Notes: generated by a model from the sequence alone, not told the origin. Shown: positions 25,435 through 33,848, counted from the stretch's first letter. The stretch is DNA of 64,000 nucleotides from JAFMJV01 sp034436555 (GCA_034436555.1 DAOTUU010000020.1:56175-120174); one strand, 5' to 3'. Translations and numbers: made by a program.

Positions 25435-26772
25435 ATGGCCGTCCAGGTCGCGCCCGGTGCCATGAGCGCCGAGGAGATCGTCGCGCTCAGTCGCAGGCAT
25501 TCGCTGTACGAGTGGTCCGCCCAGAGCGCCGTGGACCCCATCCCGGTCGCCCGTGCGGAGGGCGTCTGCTTCTACACGCCCGACGGCAAGCGCTACATCG
25601 ACTTCAACAGCCAGCTGATGTCGGTCAACATCGGCCATGGCGACAGGCGCGTAATCCAGGCCATCAAGGACCAGGCAGACGTGCTGGCCTACGCCAACCC
25701 GTTCATGGCCACCGAGCCGCGCGCCCGCCTCTCCGCCAAGCTCGCGGAGCTGTGCCCCGGTGACATCGACGTGTTCTTCTACACCAACGGCGGCGCCGAG
25801 GCGAACGAGAACGCGATCAAGCTGGCGCGCCAGTTCACGGGTCGCCAGAAGATCATGGTGCGCTACCGGTCGTATCACGGCGCCACGGGCCAGGCCATCG
25901 TGGCGACCGGCGATCCGCGCCGCTGGGCCGCGGAGACTGGTGTCAGCGGCTTCGTGCGCTTCCCCGACTCACACCGCTGGGGGCGCAGGGATCCGGAGCC
26001 GGTGGAGCAGTCCCTGCGGGACCTCGAGGACGTCATCATGTTCGAGGGTCCGAACACGATCGCGGCCATCCTGATGGAGCCGATCGTGGGCACGAACGGC
26101 ATCCTCATCCCGCCCGACGGATATCTCCAGGGCGTCCGGGCGCTGTGCGACAGGTACGGCATCCTGATGATCGCGGACGAGGTGATGTCCGGCTTCGGGC
26201 GCACCGGCGCGTGGTTCGCGGTGGACCACTGGAACGTGGTGCCGGACCTCATCACGATGGCCAAGGGCCTCACGGCCTCCTACCTGCCGCTGGGCGCCGT
26301 GGGCATGCGCCAGTCGATCGCGGACGCCTTCAAGGACCGCGTGTTCTACGGCGGCCTGACCTACAACTCGCACCCCATGGGCTGCGCCGCCGCGCTGGCC
26401 ACGATCGCGGTCTACGAGGAGGACGGCCTCATCGAGCGTGCCCGGGTCATGGGCGAGGTGATGCAGCGCCACCACGCGCAGCTGTACGCCCGGCATCCCA
26501 GCCTGGGCGCCGGCCGGAGCATCGGCCTGTTCGGCATCCTGGAGCTGGTCCGGGACCGCGCGACGTACGAGCCGATGGCGCCCTACAACGGCACCAGCGA
26601 CGAGATGAAGGCGGTCCACCACCATCTCAAGCAGCACGGGCTGTACACGTTCGTGCGCTGGAACACGATCATGACCAACCCGCCGCTGACCATCACCGAG
26701 GCGGAGCTGGCGGAGGCGTTCGGCATCATCGACGCCGCCCTGGAGCACGCGGACAAGGGTGTCCGAGCCTAG
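25435..26772 (+). CDS. Class III omega-amino acid (beta-alanine-type) aminotransferase
   Basis: This 445-residue PLP enzyme is of the class III (ornithine/GABA/beta-alanine) group. Signatures are 'FFYTNGGAEANENAIKLAR', the substrate/PLP loop 'SYHGATGQAI', 'ADEVMSGFGRTGAWFA' with the PLP-contacting Asp, and the Schiff-base lysine K277 in 'TMAKGLTASYLPLG'. 'YNSHPMGCAAALA' supplies the conserved phosphate-contacting Thr/Tyr region. In this setting it probably converts beta-alanine or beta-aminoisobutyrate, the products of beta-ureidopropionase, to semialdehydes. Taurine-pyruvate or other omega-amino acid activity cannot be excluded. A GAGGTGAG site precedes the ATG. Its end overlaps the next gene by 14 bases. 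Confidence 0.88.
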   Translation: MAVQVAPGAMSAEEIVALSRRHSLYEWSAQSAVDPIPVARAEGVCFYTPDGKRYIDFNSQLMSVNIGHGDRRVIQAIKDQADVLAYANPFMATEPRARLSAKLAELCPGDIDVFFYTNGGAEANENAIKLARQFTGRQKIMVRYRSYHGATGQAIVATGDPRRWAAETGVSGFVRFPDSHRWGRRDPEPVEQSLRDLEDVIMFEGPNTIAAILMEPIVGTNGILIPPDGYLQGVRALCDRYGILMIADEVMSGFGRTGAWFAVDHWNVVPDLITMAKGLTASYLPLGAVGMRQSIADAFKDRVFYGGLTYNSHPMGCAAALATIAVYEEDGLIERARVMGEVMQRHHAQLYARHPSLGAGRSIGLFGILELVRDRATYEPMAPYNGTSDEMKAVHHHLKQHGLYTFVRWNTIMTNPPLTITEAELAEAFGIIDAALEHADKGVRA

Positions 26773-27808
26773 CGCGGACCTTCCGTCGGCGACGGCCCGC
26801 GACGAGGCGACGGCCCGCGACGAGGCGAACGCGTACCTGGTCCAGGACGCCCGGGACATCGAGGCGACGGCGGACGAGCTGGCGGTCGGATCGGACACCG
26901 GCCTGGAGGCGGTGGTCGGCCGGTGGCAGACGCCCGCGGGCAGGCTCCTTCGCTCCGTCCTCGCGCTGGTCGCGTTCTTCGTGATCGTGGCCGTGGCCTG
27001 GGAGGGGTTCAAGTGGCTGGCGGGGGATCCCTGGCGCTTCAGCGACATCCTGGGCACGGGCGCCTCCTACACCCACCAGCCTCCCTTCAAGCTGCTCCAG
27101 GCGAACGACATCCAGCTGCCCCACGTGTGGGACATCGCGTCGGCGCTCGCCGATCCGGTCCAACGCAACCAGGAGCAGTCGCTGTTCCAGTTTCTGGTGG
27201 GCGCGGCGTTCTACACCTGGGCGGAGGCGTTCATCGGCTTCGCCATCGGCGCCTTCATCGGCATCGTCCTGGCGTCGGTGTTCGTGCACTTCCAGCTCGT
27301 CGAGCGGGCGTTCGTGCCGTACGTCATCGCCAGCCAGACGATCCCCATCGTGGCGCTCGCGCCGATCATCGTGGTCGGGTTCGGGAGGGGGCTCACGTCG
27401 GTGGTCATCATCGCCACGTACCTCACCTTCTTCCCCGTGACCATCGCGATGATGCGCGGTCTGCGGGCACCGGACCCGCGCGCCCTGGAGCTGATGCGCT
27501 CCTTCGCGGCGTCCCGCTGGTCCGTCTACTGGAAGGTGCGGCTGCCCGCGTCCGTGCCCTACCTGTTCACGGCGCTCAAGATCGCAGCCGCCGCGTCCGT
27601 GGTCGGGGCCATCATCGGGGAGGGGCCCGGGGGCGTGAAGGACGGCCTGGGGCGGGCCATCGTGAACTTCAACCAGCAGTACATCACCGGGCCCGAGAAG
27701 CTGTGGGGGACGATCCTCGTCGCCTCGCTGGCGGGCATCTTCTTCTACATCCTGGTGCGGGCCGCAGAGGTGTTCGTCCTGCGCAACCGCCAGAAGTCGG
27801 AGGCCTGA
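26759..27808 (+). CDS. ABC importer permease A, NitT/TauT type
   Basis: This 349-residue permease (BPD_transp_1) has an N-terminal cytoplasmic tail of about 60 residues and six or so helices. The ATPase-contact EAA loop is visible: 'ELMRSFAASRWSVYWKVRLPASVPYLFTALKIAAA'. The GTG start lies inside the end of the aminotransferase gene (14-base overlap), which supports a shared transcript and pathway. Codons 11-20 contain a 15-base tandem duplication (ATARDEATARDE). A long loop of about 80 residues after helix 1 (GTGASYTHQPPFKLLQANDIQLPHVWDI) is outside the usual family core. Confidence 0.9.
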   Translation: MSEPSADLPSATARDEATARDEANAYLVQDARDIEATADELAVGSDTGLEAVVGRWQTPAGRLLRSVLALVAFFVIVAVAWEGFKWLAGDPWRFSDILGTGASYTHQPPFKLLQANDIQLPHVWDIASALADPVQRNQEQSLFQFLVGAAFYTWAEAFIGFAIGAFIGIVLASVFVHFQLVERAFVPYVIASQTIPIVALAPIIVVGFGRGLTSVVIIATYLTFFPVTIAMMRGLRAPDPRALELMRSFAASRWSVYWKVRLPASVPYLFTALKIAAAASVVGAIIGEGPGGVKDGLGRAIVNFNQQYITGPEKLWGTILVASLAGIFFYILVRAAEVFVLRNRQKSEA

Positions 27809-27810
27809 GC

Positions 27811-28671
27811 ATGGCAGTGGCGGGCGGCGCGTCGGCCGCGACCAACCGGCCGGTGGTGCGCCTGGCGGGCGTCCAGAAGGCGTTCCCGGTCAAGGGCGGC
27901 GGCCAGACCGTGGCGCTCCAGGGCATCGACCTGGACATCGCCCGGGGCGAGTTCATCTCGCTCATCGGGCCATCCGGGTGCGGCAAGTCCACGCTCCTGC
28001 GCGTCGTGGGGGACCTCATCGGGCCGTCGTCGGGCACGGTCGAGGTGAACGGCAAGCCCGCCGCGCAGGCGCGCCGCGACCGGGACTACGGGATGGTGTT
28101 CCAGGCGCCCGTGCTGTTCGACTGGCGGACCGTGGAGGCGAACGTCCGGCTGCCGCTGGAGATCCAGGGGGTGCCCGCGGCGGAACAGCGGCGCAAGATC
28201 GAGGCGATGCTGGAGCTCGTCGAGCTGACCGGATTCCAGAGGCACTACCCGCACCAGCTGTCGGGCGGCATGCAGCAGCGCGTCGCGATCGCACGGGCGC
28301 TGGCGTTCCAGCCCGCCATCCTGCTCATGGACGAGCCGTTCGGCGCGCTCGACGAGATGACCCGCGAGCGGCTCAACGCGGAGGTGCTCAAGGTCTGGGC
28401 GCAGACCGGCACGACCGTCATCTTCGTGACCCACTCCATCCCCGAGGCGGTGTTCCTGTCCACGCGGGTCGTGGTCATGAGCGCCCGGCCGGGGCGCATC
28501 AGCCAGGTCATCGACATCGACCTGCCGCAGCCGCGCGGCGAGCACACGCGGGAGACCGATCGCTACTACGAGCTGGTGACGCAGGTGCGCGAGGCGCTCC
28601 GCGGAGGCCACGAGACGGCGATCCCCACCGCGTCCATGGAGCGCGCGCGCGCCGAGGGCGGCATCGGGTGA
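27811..28671 (+). CDS. ABC importer ATPase, NitT/TauT (SsuB/TauB) type
   Basis: This 286-residue ATPase has all motifs intact: Walker A 'GPSGCGKST', Q-loop 'GMVFQAPVLFDWRTVEANV', signature 'LSGGMQQRVAIARAL', Walker B 'ILLMDEPFGALD' and the H-loop 'VTHSIPEAVFLS'. The Q-loop wording and 'SARPGRI' place it with nitrate/sulfonate/taurine/pyrimidine importers. It begins two bases after the permease A stop and its own stop overlaps the next start as GTGA. Confidence 0.93.
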   Translation: MAVAGGASAATNRPVVRLAGVQKAFPVKGGGQTVALQGIDLDIARGEFISLIGPSGCGKSTLLRVVGDLIGPSSGTVEVNGKPAAQARRDRDYGMVFQAPVLFDWRTVEANVRLPLEIQGVPAAEQRRKIEAMLELVELTGFQRHYPHQLSGGMQQRVAIARALAFQPAILLMDEPFGALDEMTRERLNAEVLKVWAQTGTTVIFVTHSIPEAVFLSTRVVVMSARPGRISQVIDIDLPQPRGEHTRETDRYYELVTQVREALRGGHETAIPTASMERARAEGGIG

Positions 28672-29498
28672 CCGCCGCGACCGGGCCCGACCTCGTCGCG
28701 GGCGGACGCCTGCCGCCCGCGGACGTGCTCGTGGCGCGCGCGCTGCGCTACCTGCCGGCGCTCGTCGTGTTCGTGGCGGTGCTGGTGTTCTGGGAGATCT
28801 ACACGGGCGGAGAGGGGCGTCGCGTGATCCCGCCGCCATCGGCGATCTGGAACGCGGCGCTGAAGAACAGCGACGCGCTGCGCGACTCGGCCCTCAACAC
28901 CTTCTGGGAGGCGATCGGCGGCCTCGTCATCGGCGCCACGGCGGGCATCGTCATCGGCTTCGCCTCGGCGCGCTGGGTGATCGCCCGGGACGTCCTGCTG
29001 CCGGTCGCCATCGGCGCGTCGACGATCCCGCTCATCGCCATCGCGCCGGTCATCAACAACTGGTTCGGGGTGCTCAACCCGCTGTCCAAGATGATGATGG
29101 CGGCGCTGCTGGTGTTCTTCCCGATCGTCATCAACGTCACCCGGGGTCTCGTCCAGGTGCAGCCGTCCGCACTGGAGCTGATGCGCTCGTACGCCGCGAG
29201 CGACCCGGAGATCCTGCGCAAGGTGCGCGTCCCGAACATGCTGCCGTTCCTGTTCACGGCGCTCAAGGTGAGCACCACGCTGGCGTTCATCGGGGCGCTC
29301 GTGGGGGAGTACTTCGGCGGTTCCTCGGAGGTGCTGGGCCGGATCGTGCTGACCTCCATGAGCTCTGGCTCGTTCGCCCTCGCGTGGGCGGGCATCATCC
29401 TGGGCGCCATCGGCGCGATCGTGGCGTACCTGGTCGTGTCCATCCTGGAGCGGCTCCTCATCCCCTGGTACGCGGCGCTCCGCGCCGGGGAGATGTGA
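28668..29498 (+). CDS. ABC importer permease B, NitT/TauT type
   Basis: This 276-residue second permease has about six helices and the EAA loop 'ELMRSYAASDPEILRKVRVPNMLPFLFTALKVSTT'. The GTG start overlaps the ATPase stop (GTGA at 28668-28671). Two different permeases around one ATPase indicate a heterodimeric pore. 'GEYFGGSSEVLGRI' is typical of importers in hydantoinase and thiamin-precursor operons. Confidence 0.92.
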   Translation: MTAATGPDLVAGGRLPPADVLVARALRYLPALVVFVAVLVFWEIYTGGEGRRVIPPPSAIWNAALKNSDALRDSALNTFWEAIGGLVIGATAGIVIGFASARWVIARDVLLPVAIGASTIPLIAIAPVINNWFGVLNPLSKMMMAALLVFFPIVINVTRGLVQVQPSALELMRSYAASDPEILRKVRVPNMLPFLFTALKVSTTLAFIGALVGEYFGGSSEVLGRIVLTSMSSGSFALAWAGIILGAIGAIVAYLVVSILERLLIPWYAALRAGEM

Positions 29499-29556
29499 GC
29501 CGCGCGCGTCCCGACGTGACCTCGGCTGAGGGGTCGTCGCCGGGCGCTCCATGCGG

Positions 29557-29562
29557 TATCGT
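29557..29562 (+). promoter_or_regulatory. -10 box TATCGT before the binding-protein gene
   Basis: A TANNNT match with a leader of about 88 bases to the ATG at 29657. An internal promoter would allow the binding protein to be made in excess of the pore. A short GCACC/GGTGC pair lies in the leader near 29586-29606. Confidence 0.35.
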
Positions 29563-29656
29563 GGGCGACATCCATGGAGGAAGGCACCTGGTGACACCGG
29601 GTGCGGATGTGATCGCCGGGCGTCCAGACCACGTCCGGATGGAGTGAGGAGTGGGA

Positions 29657-30793
29657 ATGCAGCAGTCCCGCAGGGCCGGCGTCGCCATCGGCGTGACCGG
29701 TCTTCTCGTCGCGGCGGCCGTCGGCACGACGTCCGCCCAGGATCTGACGCCCGTCAGCGTGGTGCTCCAGTGGGTCCCGCAGGCGCAGTTCGCCGGCTAC
29801 TACGCGGCCAAGGAGCAGGGGTTCTGGGAGGCCCAGGGCCTGGACGTCACGCTCGTCGACGGCGGCCCGGACGTCGCCCCGCAGGTCGTGGGCTCGGACC
29901 CGGCCGGCCCGGAGTTCGCCACCTCCTGGGTGCCGCGCGTGCTCGCGGTCCGCGATCCCTCGTCGGACCTCAAGTCGGACCTCGTGAACATCGGCCAGAT
30001 CTTCCAGCGCTCGGGCACCCTGTCGGTGTCGTGGGCGCCGGGCGCCGGTCCTGACCCGGTCAGCGACGCGCTCATCGACGATCCGTCCGACTTCGCCGGC
30101 AAGAAGGTCGGCGTGTGGGACTTCGGCAACGAGTACGAGGTCACCGCAGCCGCATCGGAGGCCGGTCTCACCCAGGGCGAGGGTTACGAGAAGGTCATCC
30201 AGGCCTTCGACATGTCCGCGCTGCTGAACCGTGAGATCGACGTCGCCGAGGCGATGACCTACAACGAGTACGCCCAGGTGCTGGAGACGGTCAACCCCAA
30301 GACGGGCGAGCTGTACCAGCCCGAGGACCTCACCCTCATCGACTACAACCAGGTCGGGACCGCGATGCTCCAGGACGCCATCCACGCGCGCGCCGCATGG
30401 CTCGCCGAGGAGGGCAACGAGGAGATCGCGACCAAGTTCCTGGCGGGCGCGTTCCAGGGTTGGGCCTACTGCCGCGACAACCCCGAGGATTGCGTCCAGT
30501 ACACGGTCAACGCAGGCTCCACGCTGGGCCTGGGGCACCAGCGCTGGATGATGAACGAGGTCAACGCGCTGATCTGGCCGTCGCCCGACGGCATCGGCTC
30601 GCTGCCGGCCGCGACCTGGGACAAGACCGTGGAGATCATGACCAACGCCGGGCTGCTCACCGCGCCGCCGGCGGAGGGTGCCTTCCGCACGGACCTGTCC
30701 GAGGCGGCCCGCGCGCTGGTGGGTGACAGCGCCGATCTCGTGGGCGCCGACTTCGTGAAGGGCACCGTGGAGGTCACCCCGGGCGGCGAGTAG
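29657..30793 (+). CDS. ABC importer binding protein, NMT1/THI5-like
   Basis: This 378-residue exported binding protein has the NMT1/THI5-like start 'VSVVLQWVPQAQFAGYYAAKEQGFWEAQGLDVTLVDGGPDV', seen in binding proteins for hydroxymethylpyrimidine and related compounds and in those coded beside dihydropyrimidinase. The signal peptide (GVAIGVTGLLVAAAVGTTSAQ) has no following Cys, so it is not a lipoprotein. The mature domain holds a Cys pair (AYCRDNPEDC) near residue 275. The ATG at 29657 has AGGAG five bases upstream; a GTG six bases earlier is less likely. Uracil, thymine, dihydropyrimidine or a thiamin precursor are the leading ligands. Confidence 0.88.
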   Translation: MQQSRRAGVAIGVTGLLVAAAVGTTSAQDLTPVSVVLQWVPQAQFAGYYAAKEQGFWEAQGLDVTLVDGGPDVAPQVVGSDPAGPEFATSWVPRVLAVRDPSSDLKSDLVNIGQIFQRSGTLSVSWAPGAGPDPVSDALIDDPSDFAGKKVGVWDFGNEYEVTAAASEAGLTQGEGYEKVIQAFDMSALLNREIDVAEAMTYNEYAQVLETVNPKTGELYQPEDLTLIDYNQVGTAMLQDAIHARAAWLAEEGNEEIATKFLAGAFQGWAYCRDNPEDCVQYTVNAGSTLGLGHQRWMMNEVNALIWPSPDGIGSLPAATWDKTVEIMTNAGLLTAPPAEGAFRTDLSEAARALVGDSADLVGADFVKGTVEVTPGGE

Positions 30794-30818
30794 TCGACCG
30801 GTCGCAGCGACCCGTTCC

Positions 30819-30846
30819 GAGGCCCCCGTCGCAGGACGGGGGCCTC
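30819..30846 (+). terminator. Perfect 12-bp hairpin after the importer operon
   Basis: GAGGCCCCCGTC (30819-30830) pairs with GACGGGGGCCTC (30835-30846) around GCAG, 25 bases after the binding-protein stop. There is no U-run, but position and strength make it a good terminator. Confidence 0.7.
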
Positions 30847-30870
30847 GACGTTGTACGCCCGGCATGTGCC

Positions 30871-30988
30871 GGCCCCCGCCCCCCGGGGCCGCGCCTCGCC
30901 CCCCGGCCCGCGCCGCGCCCCCCGGCCGCGCCGCGCCCCCCGGCCCGCGCCGCGCCCCCCCGGCCCGCGCCGCGCCCCCCGGCCCGCG
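30871..30988. repeat. G+C-only tandem repeat, about 20-base unit
   Basis: At least four imperfect copies of a unit close to GCGCCGCGCCCCCCGGCCC follow one another, with a more diverged copy at the left. The tract contains almost no A or T. It sits directly before the inverted-repeat element at 31004-31180. Confidence 0.75.
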
Positions 30989-31003
30989 GATCGACCACGC
31001 GCG

Positions 31004-31180
31004 TCGCTGACGGGTCGGCCCGGTCTGACTCGTCAGCGAGCGATGTCCGCATTGGTAGGTGCGGCGGATCGGAGATCCGCGTGGGTTCCACCCCGATCCT
31101 GAGCGTGGGCAGGAGGCCGCAGCGACGAGGTCGGTGATCCTGCAGCGCCTACCAGTCGTGCCATCGCTGGCTGACGACTC
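31004..31180. repeat. Structured inverted-repeat element, copy 1
   Basis: A 13-base hairpin (31004-31016 with 31027-31039, one mismatch, core TCGCTGACG/CGTCAGCGA) is followed by a larger imperfect inverted repeat: 31027-31065 against the complement of 31142-31180, with 30 of 39 positions matching by my hand alignment. A related element lies at 41561-41774, also preceded by GGATCGACCA. I see no gene in it. It may be a MITE-like element or a structured RNA. Confidence 0.6.
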
Positions 31181-31257
31181 GACGACACGGCCCACGACAC
31201 GGCCCGGACGCCCGCCACGACACGGCCTGGATCCTCGCCCCGGACCCGGATGCGAGG

Positions 31258-32619
31258 TCAGCCCGGCACACCGCCTCCGTCGAGCGTGAGCAGCGTGGCG
31301 GTCCCGGCGGACGGGTCCCCGGGGATGAGCACCGTCCCGTCCGCGGCCCAGTTGAGCGGCATGCCGCCCTCGATGGATGCGGATGCGCCGACACCCTCTG
31401 CGATCAGCACCGTCTCCGCGCCGCCGTCCACCGGCCGCACCGCGACCTGGCCGTCCGGGTCCGTGCCGCGCGTCACCGTGAGCAGCCACCGCCCGTCCGG
31501 AGAGAACCCGGCCTGCCCGATGTACGTGTAGAGCGCCAGCATCGCGTCCTGCGGCTGCACCGGCGTCACCCGGGCCGTCGCCGGATCCAACAGCAGCCAG
31601 GCGTTCGCCGCGCCGCCATACGTCGCCCCGAGGCGGTGCAGGAACCCCAGAATGGCGCGTCCGTCCGGCGAGACCGCGGCGACCGCTGGCGCTCCGGCAT
31701 TCACGTCGGCGACCCCGGCGAGCGTCGACGCTGCGGTGCCGTCCGCGTCGAGTGCCACGATCCCCTCGCCAGCGGCCAGCGCGTCGGTCTGGATGGACGT
31801 GTAGAAGCGCGATCCGTCGGGCGCCCACGCTCCGCCGAAGGCCGTCGCCCCGCGCGCGAACGGCGGCCCGGGCAGCGCCAGCAGGACCTCAGCGGCACCG
31901 CCCGTCACTGGCACGGTCACGATCTCCTCGCGCTGGAGCGTCCCGCCCGAGGCCACGAGCCGACCGTATGTCAGGGCGTTCCCATCGGGTGTGAAGGCAG
32001 GCGCCATGGGCAGCGTGACCGTGCCGTGCGGCAGCCCCAGCACGTGGTCCGCGACCCCCGAGAACCCGTCATCGTCCACGTTCACGAGGGCACCGGTCGC
32101 CGCATCCATGACCCACAGGTCGCCGTCGAGCCCGGTGAGCTGGCGATCTTCGGTGAACGCGAGCCGTGCCCCGTCGGGCGACCAGCGGATGCTGGCTGGA
32201 TCGACCCCGGTGTCGAGAGCCGCCCCGTCCGAGCAGGCGATGACCGCCAGTGTCGCCACATCCAGGACGCAGATCTCACCGCGCAGCGAATCGACCGCAG
32301 GTCCCACGGCAGCCAGCCGGGCGCCATCCGGCGCCAGCGCCACGGGCACCGACCCGTCCGACAGCGTGATCTCGCGCCTGCCCACGAGGCCGGGCACGAC
32401 CTCGGCGAGCGCGGTGACCCGTCCCGCCCCGGCCGCCGGCCCGGTCCCCCCCGCTCCGGCCGCCGGCCCGGCCTCCCCCGCTCTGGCCGCCGGCTCGGCC
32501 TCTCCCGCTCTGGCCGCCAGCGCGGCATCCGCCAGCCCGGCACCCGCCAGCGTGAGACCCAGCAGCGCCGCGATCCCAAGCGTGCGGGGCGCGACGCCCA
32601 CACGTCGGGCCGCGCTCAT
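31258..32619 (-). CDS. Exported PD40 beta-propeller protein B
   Basis: This 453-residue exported protein has repeated TolB-like (PD40) blades: 'LAPDGARLAAVG', 'RWSPDGARLAFTED', 'AFTPDGNALTYG', 'AWAPDGSRFYTS', 'AVSPDGRAILGF' and 'GFSPDGRWLLTV'. About six blades are visible. The signal peptide (LGIAALLGLTLAGAGLADAALA) is followed by a tandem Ala/Gly/Glu/Pro stretch (residues 36-66). It is a paralogue of the upstream gene: both have 'GDLWVMDAATG' followed by '(V/L)DDDGF.G'. The ATG overlaps the stop of that gene as ATGA (32616-32619), so they are coupled. Function is unknown. Confidence 0.82.
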   Translation of the reverse strand: MSAARRVGVAPRTLGIAALLGLTLAGAGLADAALAARAGEAEPAARAGEAGPAAGAGGTGPAAGAGRVTALAEVVPGLVGRREITLSDGSVPVALAPDGARLAAVGPAVDSLRGEICVLDVATLAVIACSDGAALDTGVDPASIRWSPDGARLAFTEDRQLTGLDGDLWVMDAATGALVNVDDDGFSGVADHVLGLPHGTVTLPMAPAFTPDGNALTYGRLVASGGTLQREEIVTVPVTGGAAEVLLALPGPPFARGATAFGGAWAPDGSRFYTSIQTDALAAGEGIVALDADGTAASTLAGVADVNAGAPAVAAVSPDGRAILGFLHRLGATYGGAANAWLLLDPATARVTPVQPQDAMLALYTYIGQAGFSPDGRWLLTVTRGTDPDGQVAVRPVDGGAETVLIAEGVGASASIEGGMPLNWAADGTVLIPGDPSAGTATLLTLDGGGVPG

Positions 32620-33848
32620 CGCAAGGTGCCTCCGTCCATCGTCAGGAGGTAGCCCTGCTCGACATCGCCGGCGCCCGTCAGGAAGGCGGTGCCGTTCGCC
32701 GACCAGGTGAGTGGGATGCCCCGATCGATGGGGCCGGCCATCGTGATGCCCTCATCGACCAGGACCTCGTCGATCGATCCGTCGATCGACCGGACCCGGA
32801 CCACGAATCGATCATCGGTCGGTCGGTGCTCCAGCACGAGCAGCCATCGGGAATCGGGCGAGAACGCTGCCCACGCCACGTACGAGCCAGGCGGCGAATC
32901 CGCCCCGGGCAGCAGCGGCACGACCGACTCGCCCTCGGCGTCCGCCACCGCGTAGACCGGTGTGCGGCCGGGGATTTCGCCCATGGCGACGGGATCCTGG
33001 TACAGCAGCCAGGCGCCGTCCGGAGAGATGTCCAGGATGGCCGGACCCTGGGTCCCCTGGTAGTCGCCAGTGGCCAGCCGTGGGGTGCCGCCGTCCGCGG
33101 GCATCCACCACACCCCGTTCCGAGGGTCATCGGGCTGCGTGGACTGGAACGAGAAGTAGAGGCGCTGGCCGTCAGGAGCCCACGCGATGCCGAGGTAGAC
33201 GATGCCCGGCTGGTCCCCGATCCGCCGCAGGTTCGTGACGTCGCCCCCATCGGACGGCACGGTGGCCATCCAGTTGACGCGCGAATCTCCATCGATGATC
33301 GACCGCGAGAACGCGATCGTGGACCCGTCCGGCGAGAACGCCGGATTGGCGGGGACCGAGACCGGCCTCCCCGCGGGGTCTGGCTTGAGGATCGGGACGG
33401 TTCCCTCGAACCCGTCGTCGTCCAAGGTGCGGAACTCGCCGGTCGCCGCATCCATCACCCACAGATCGCCGTCCACGAGCGTCCGGAACGTGTTCCCCGT
33501 GAACGCGAGCCTCGTCGAATCGGGTGACCAGGTGACGTCATCCAGGCGGACGGGGACGTCCAGGCCGGACTGGTCGGCACAGGCGACGTCGGCCAGCGTG
33601 TTGAGGTCCACGGTGCACAGTTGCCTGACCCGTTCGTTCACGGACGGCCGTGTGGCGGCCAGCAGGCGCCCGTCTGGGGACATCGAGATGAGCCGCGCAC
33701 CGGGGACCGTGACGGGGCGCAGGTCGGTGAGCACCGGCACGTCGCCCGGCGATGGAGCCGGGGATGCGGCCAGCGATGTGCCACCCGGTACGGCGAGGCA
33801 CACGGCGATGGCCAGCCCGGCGGAGCGGGGCGACGGTCGGCACAGCAC
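32616..33848 (-). CDS. Exported PD40 beta-propeller protein A
   Basis: This 410-residue exported propeller protein has PD40 blades such as 'SMSPDGRLLAAT', 'TWSPDSTRLAFTGN', 'AFSPDGSTIAFS', 'AWAPDGQRLYFSF', 'DISPDGAWLLYQ' and 'AFSPDSRWLLVLE'. The GTG start is chosen because AGGAGG (33857-33862, minus strand) stands eight bases upstream and the signal helix (SAGLAIAVCLAVPGGTSLAAS) follows at once. It forms a two-gene operon with the paralogue downstream. A Cys pair (LCTVDLNTLADVAC) matches 'ICVLDVATLAVIAC' in the partner. No enzymatic motif is visible. Confidence 0.82.
   Translation of the reverse strand: MLCRPSPRSAGLAIAVCLAVPGGTSLAASPAPSPGDVPVLTDLRPVTVPGARLISMSPDGRLLAATRPSVNERVRQLCTVDLNTLADVACADQSGLDVPVRLDDVTWSPDSTRLAFTGNTFRTLVDGDLWVMDAATGEFRTLDDDGFEGTVPILKPDPAGRPVSVPANPAFSPDGSTIAFSRSIIDGDSRVNWMATVPSDGGDVTNLRRIGDQPGIVYLGIAWAPDGQRLYFSFQSTQPDDPRNGVWWMPADGGTPRLATGDYQGTQGPAILDISPDGAWLLYQDPVAMGEIPGRTPVYAVADAEGESVVPLLPGADSPPGSYVAWAAFSPDSRWLLVLEHRPTDDRFVVRVRSIDGSIDEVLVDEGITMAGPIDRGIPLTWSANGTAFLTGAGDVEQGYLLTMDGGTLR

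Noticed and set aside
29586..29606. THI-box/TPP riboswitch before the NMT1/THI5-like binding protein
   Set aside because: Only a short GCACC/GGTGC pair is seen; the conserved CUGAGA and thi-box cores of the TPP riboswitch are absent.
30871..30988. Possible CRISPR array from regularly repeated sequence
   Set aside because: The unit is a simple G+C tandem repeat with no unique spacers and no cas genes are near.
28799..31828. 1009-codon minus-strand open frame across the importer operon and the repeats
   Set aside because: It runs through a permease, the binding protein, a terminator hairpin and a G/C tandem repeat; no domain is visible.
32616..33848. TolB of a Tol-Pal system
   Set aside because: Only the PD40 blades match; there is no TolB N-terminal domain and no tolA, tolQ, tolR or pal nearby.
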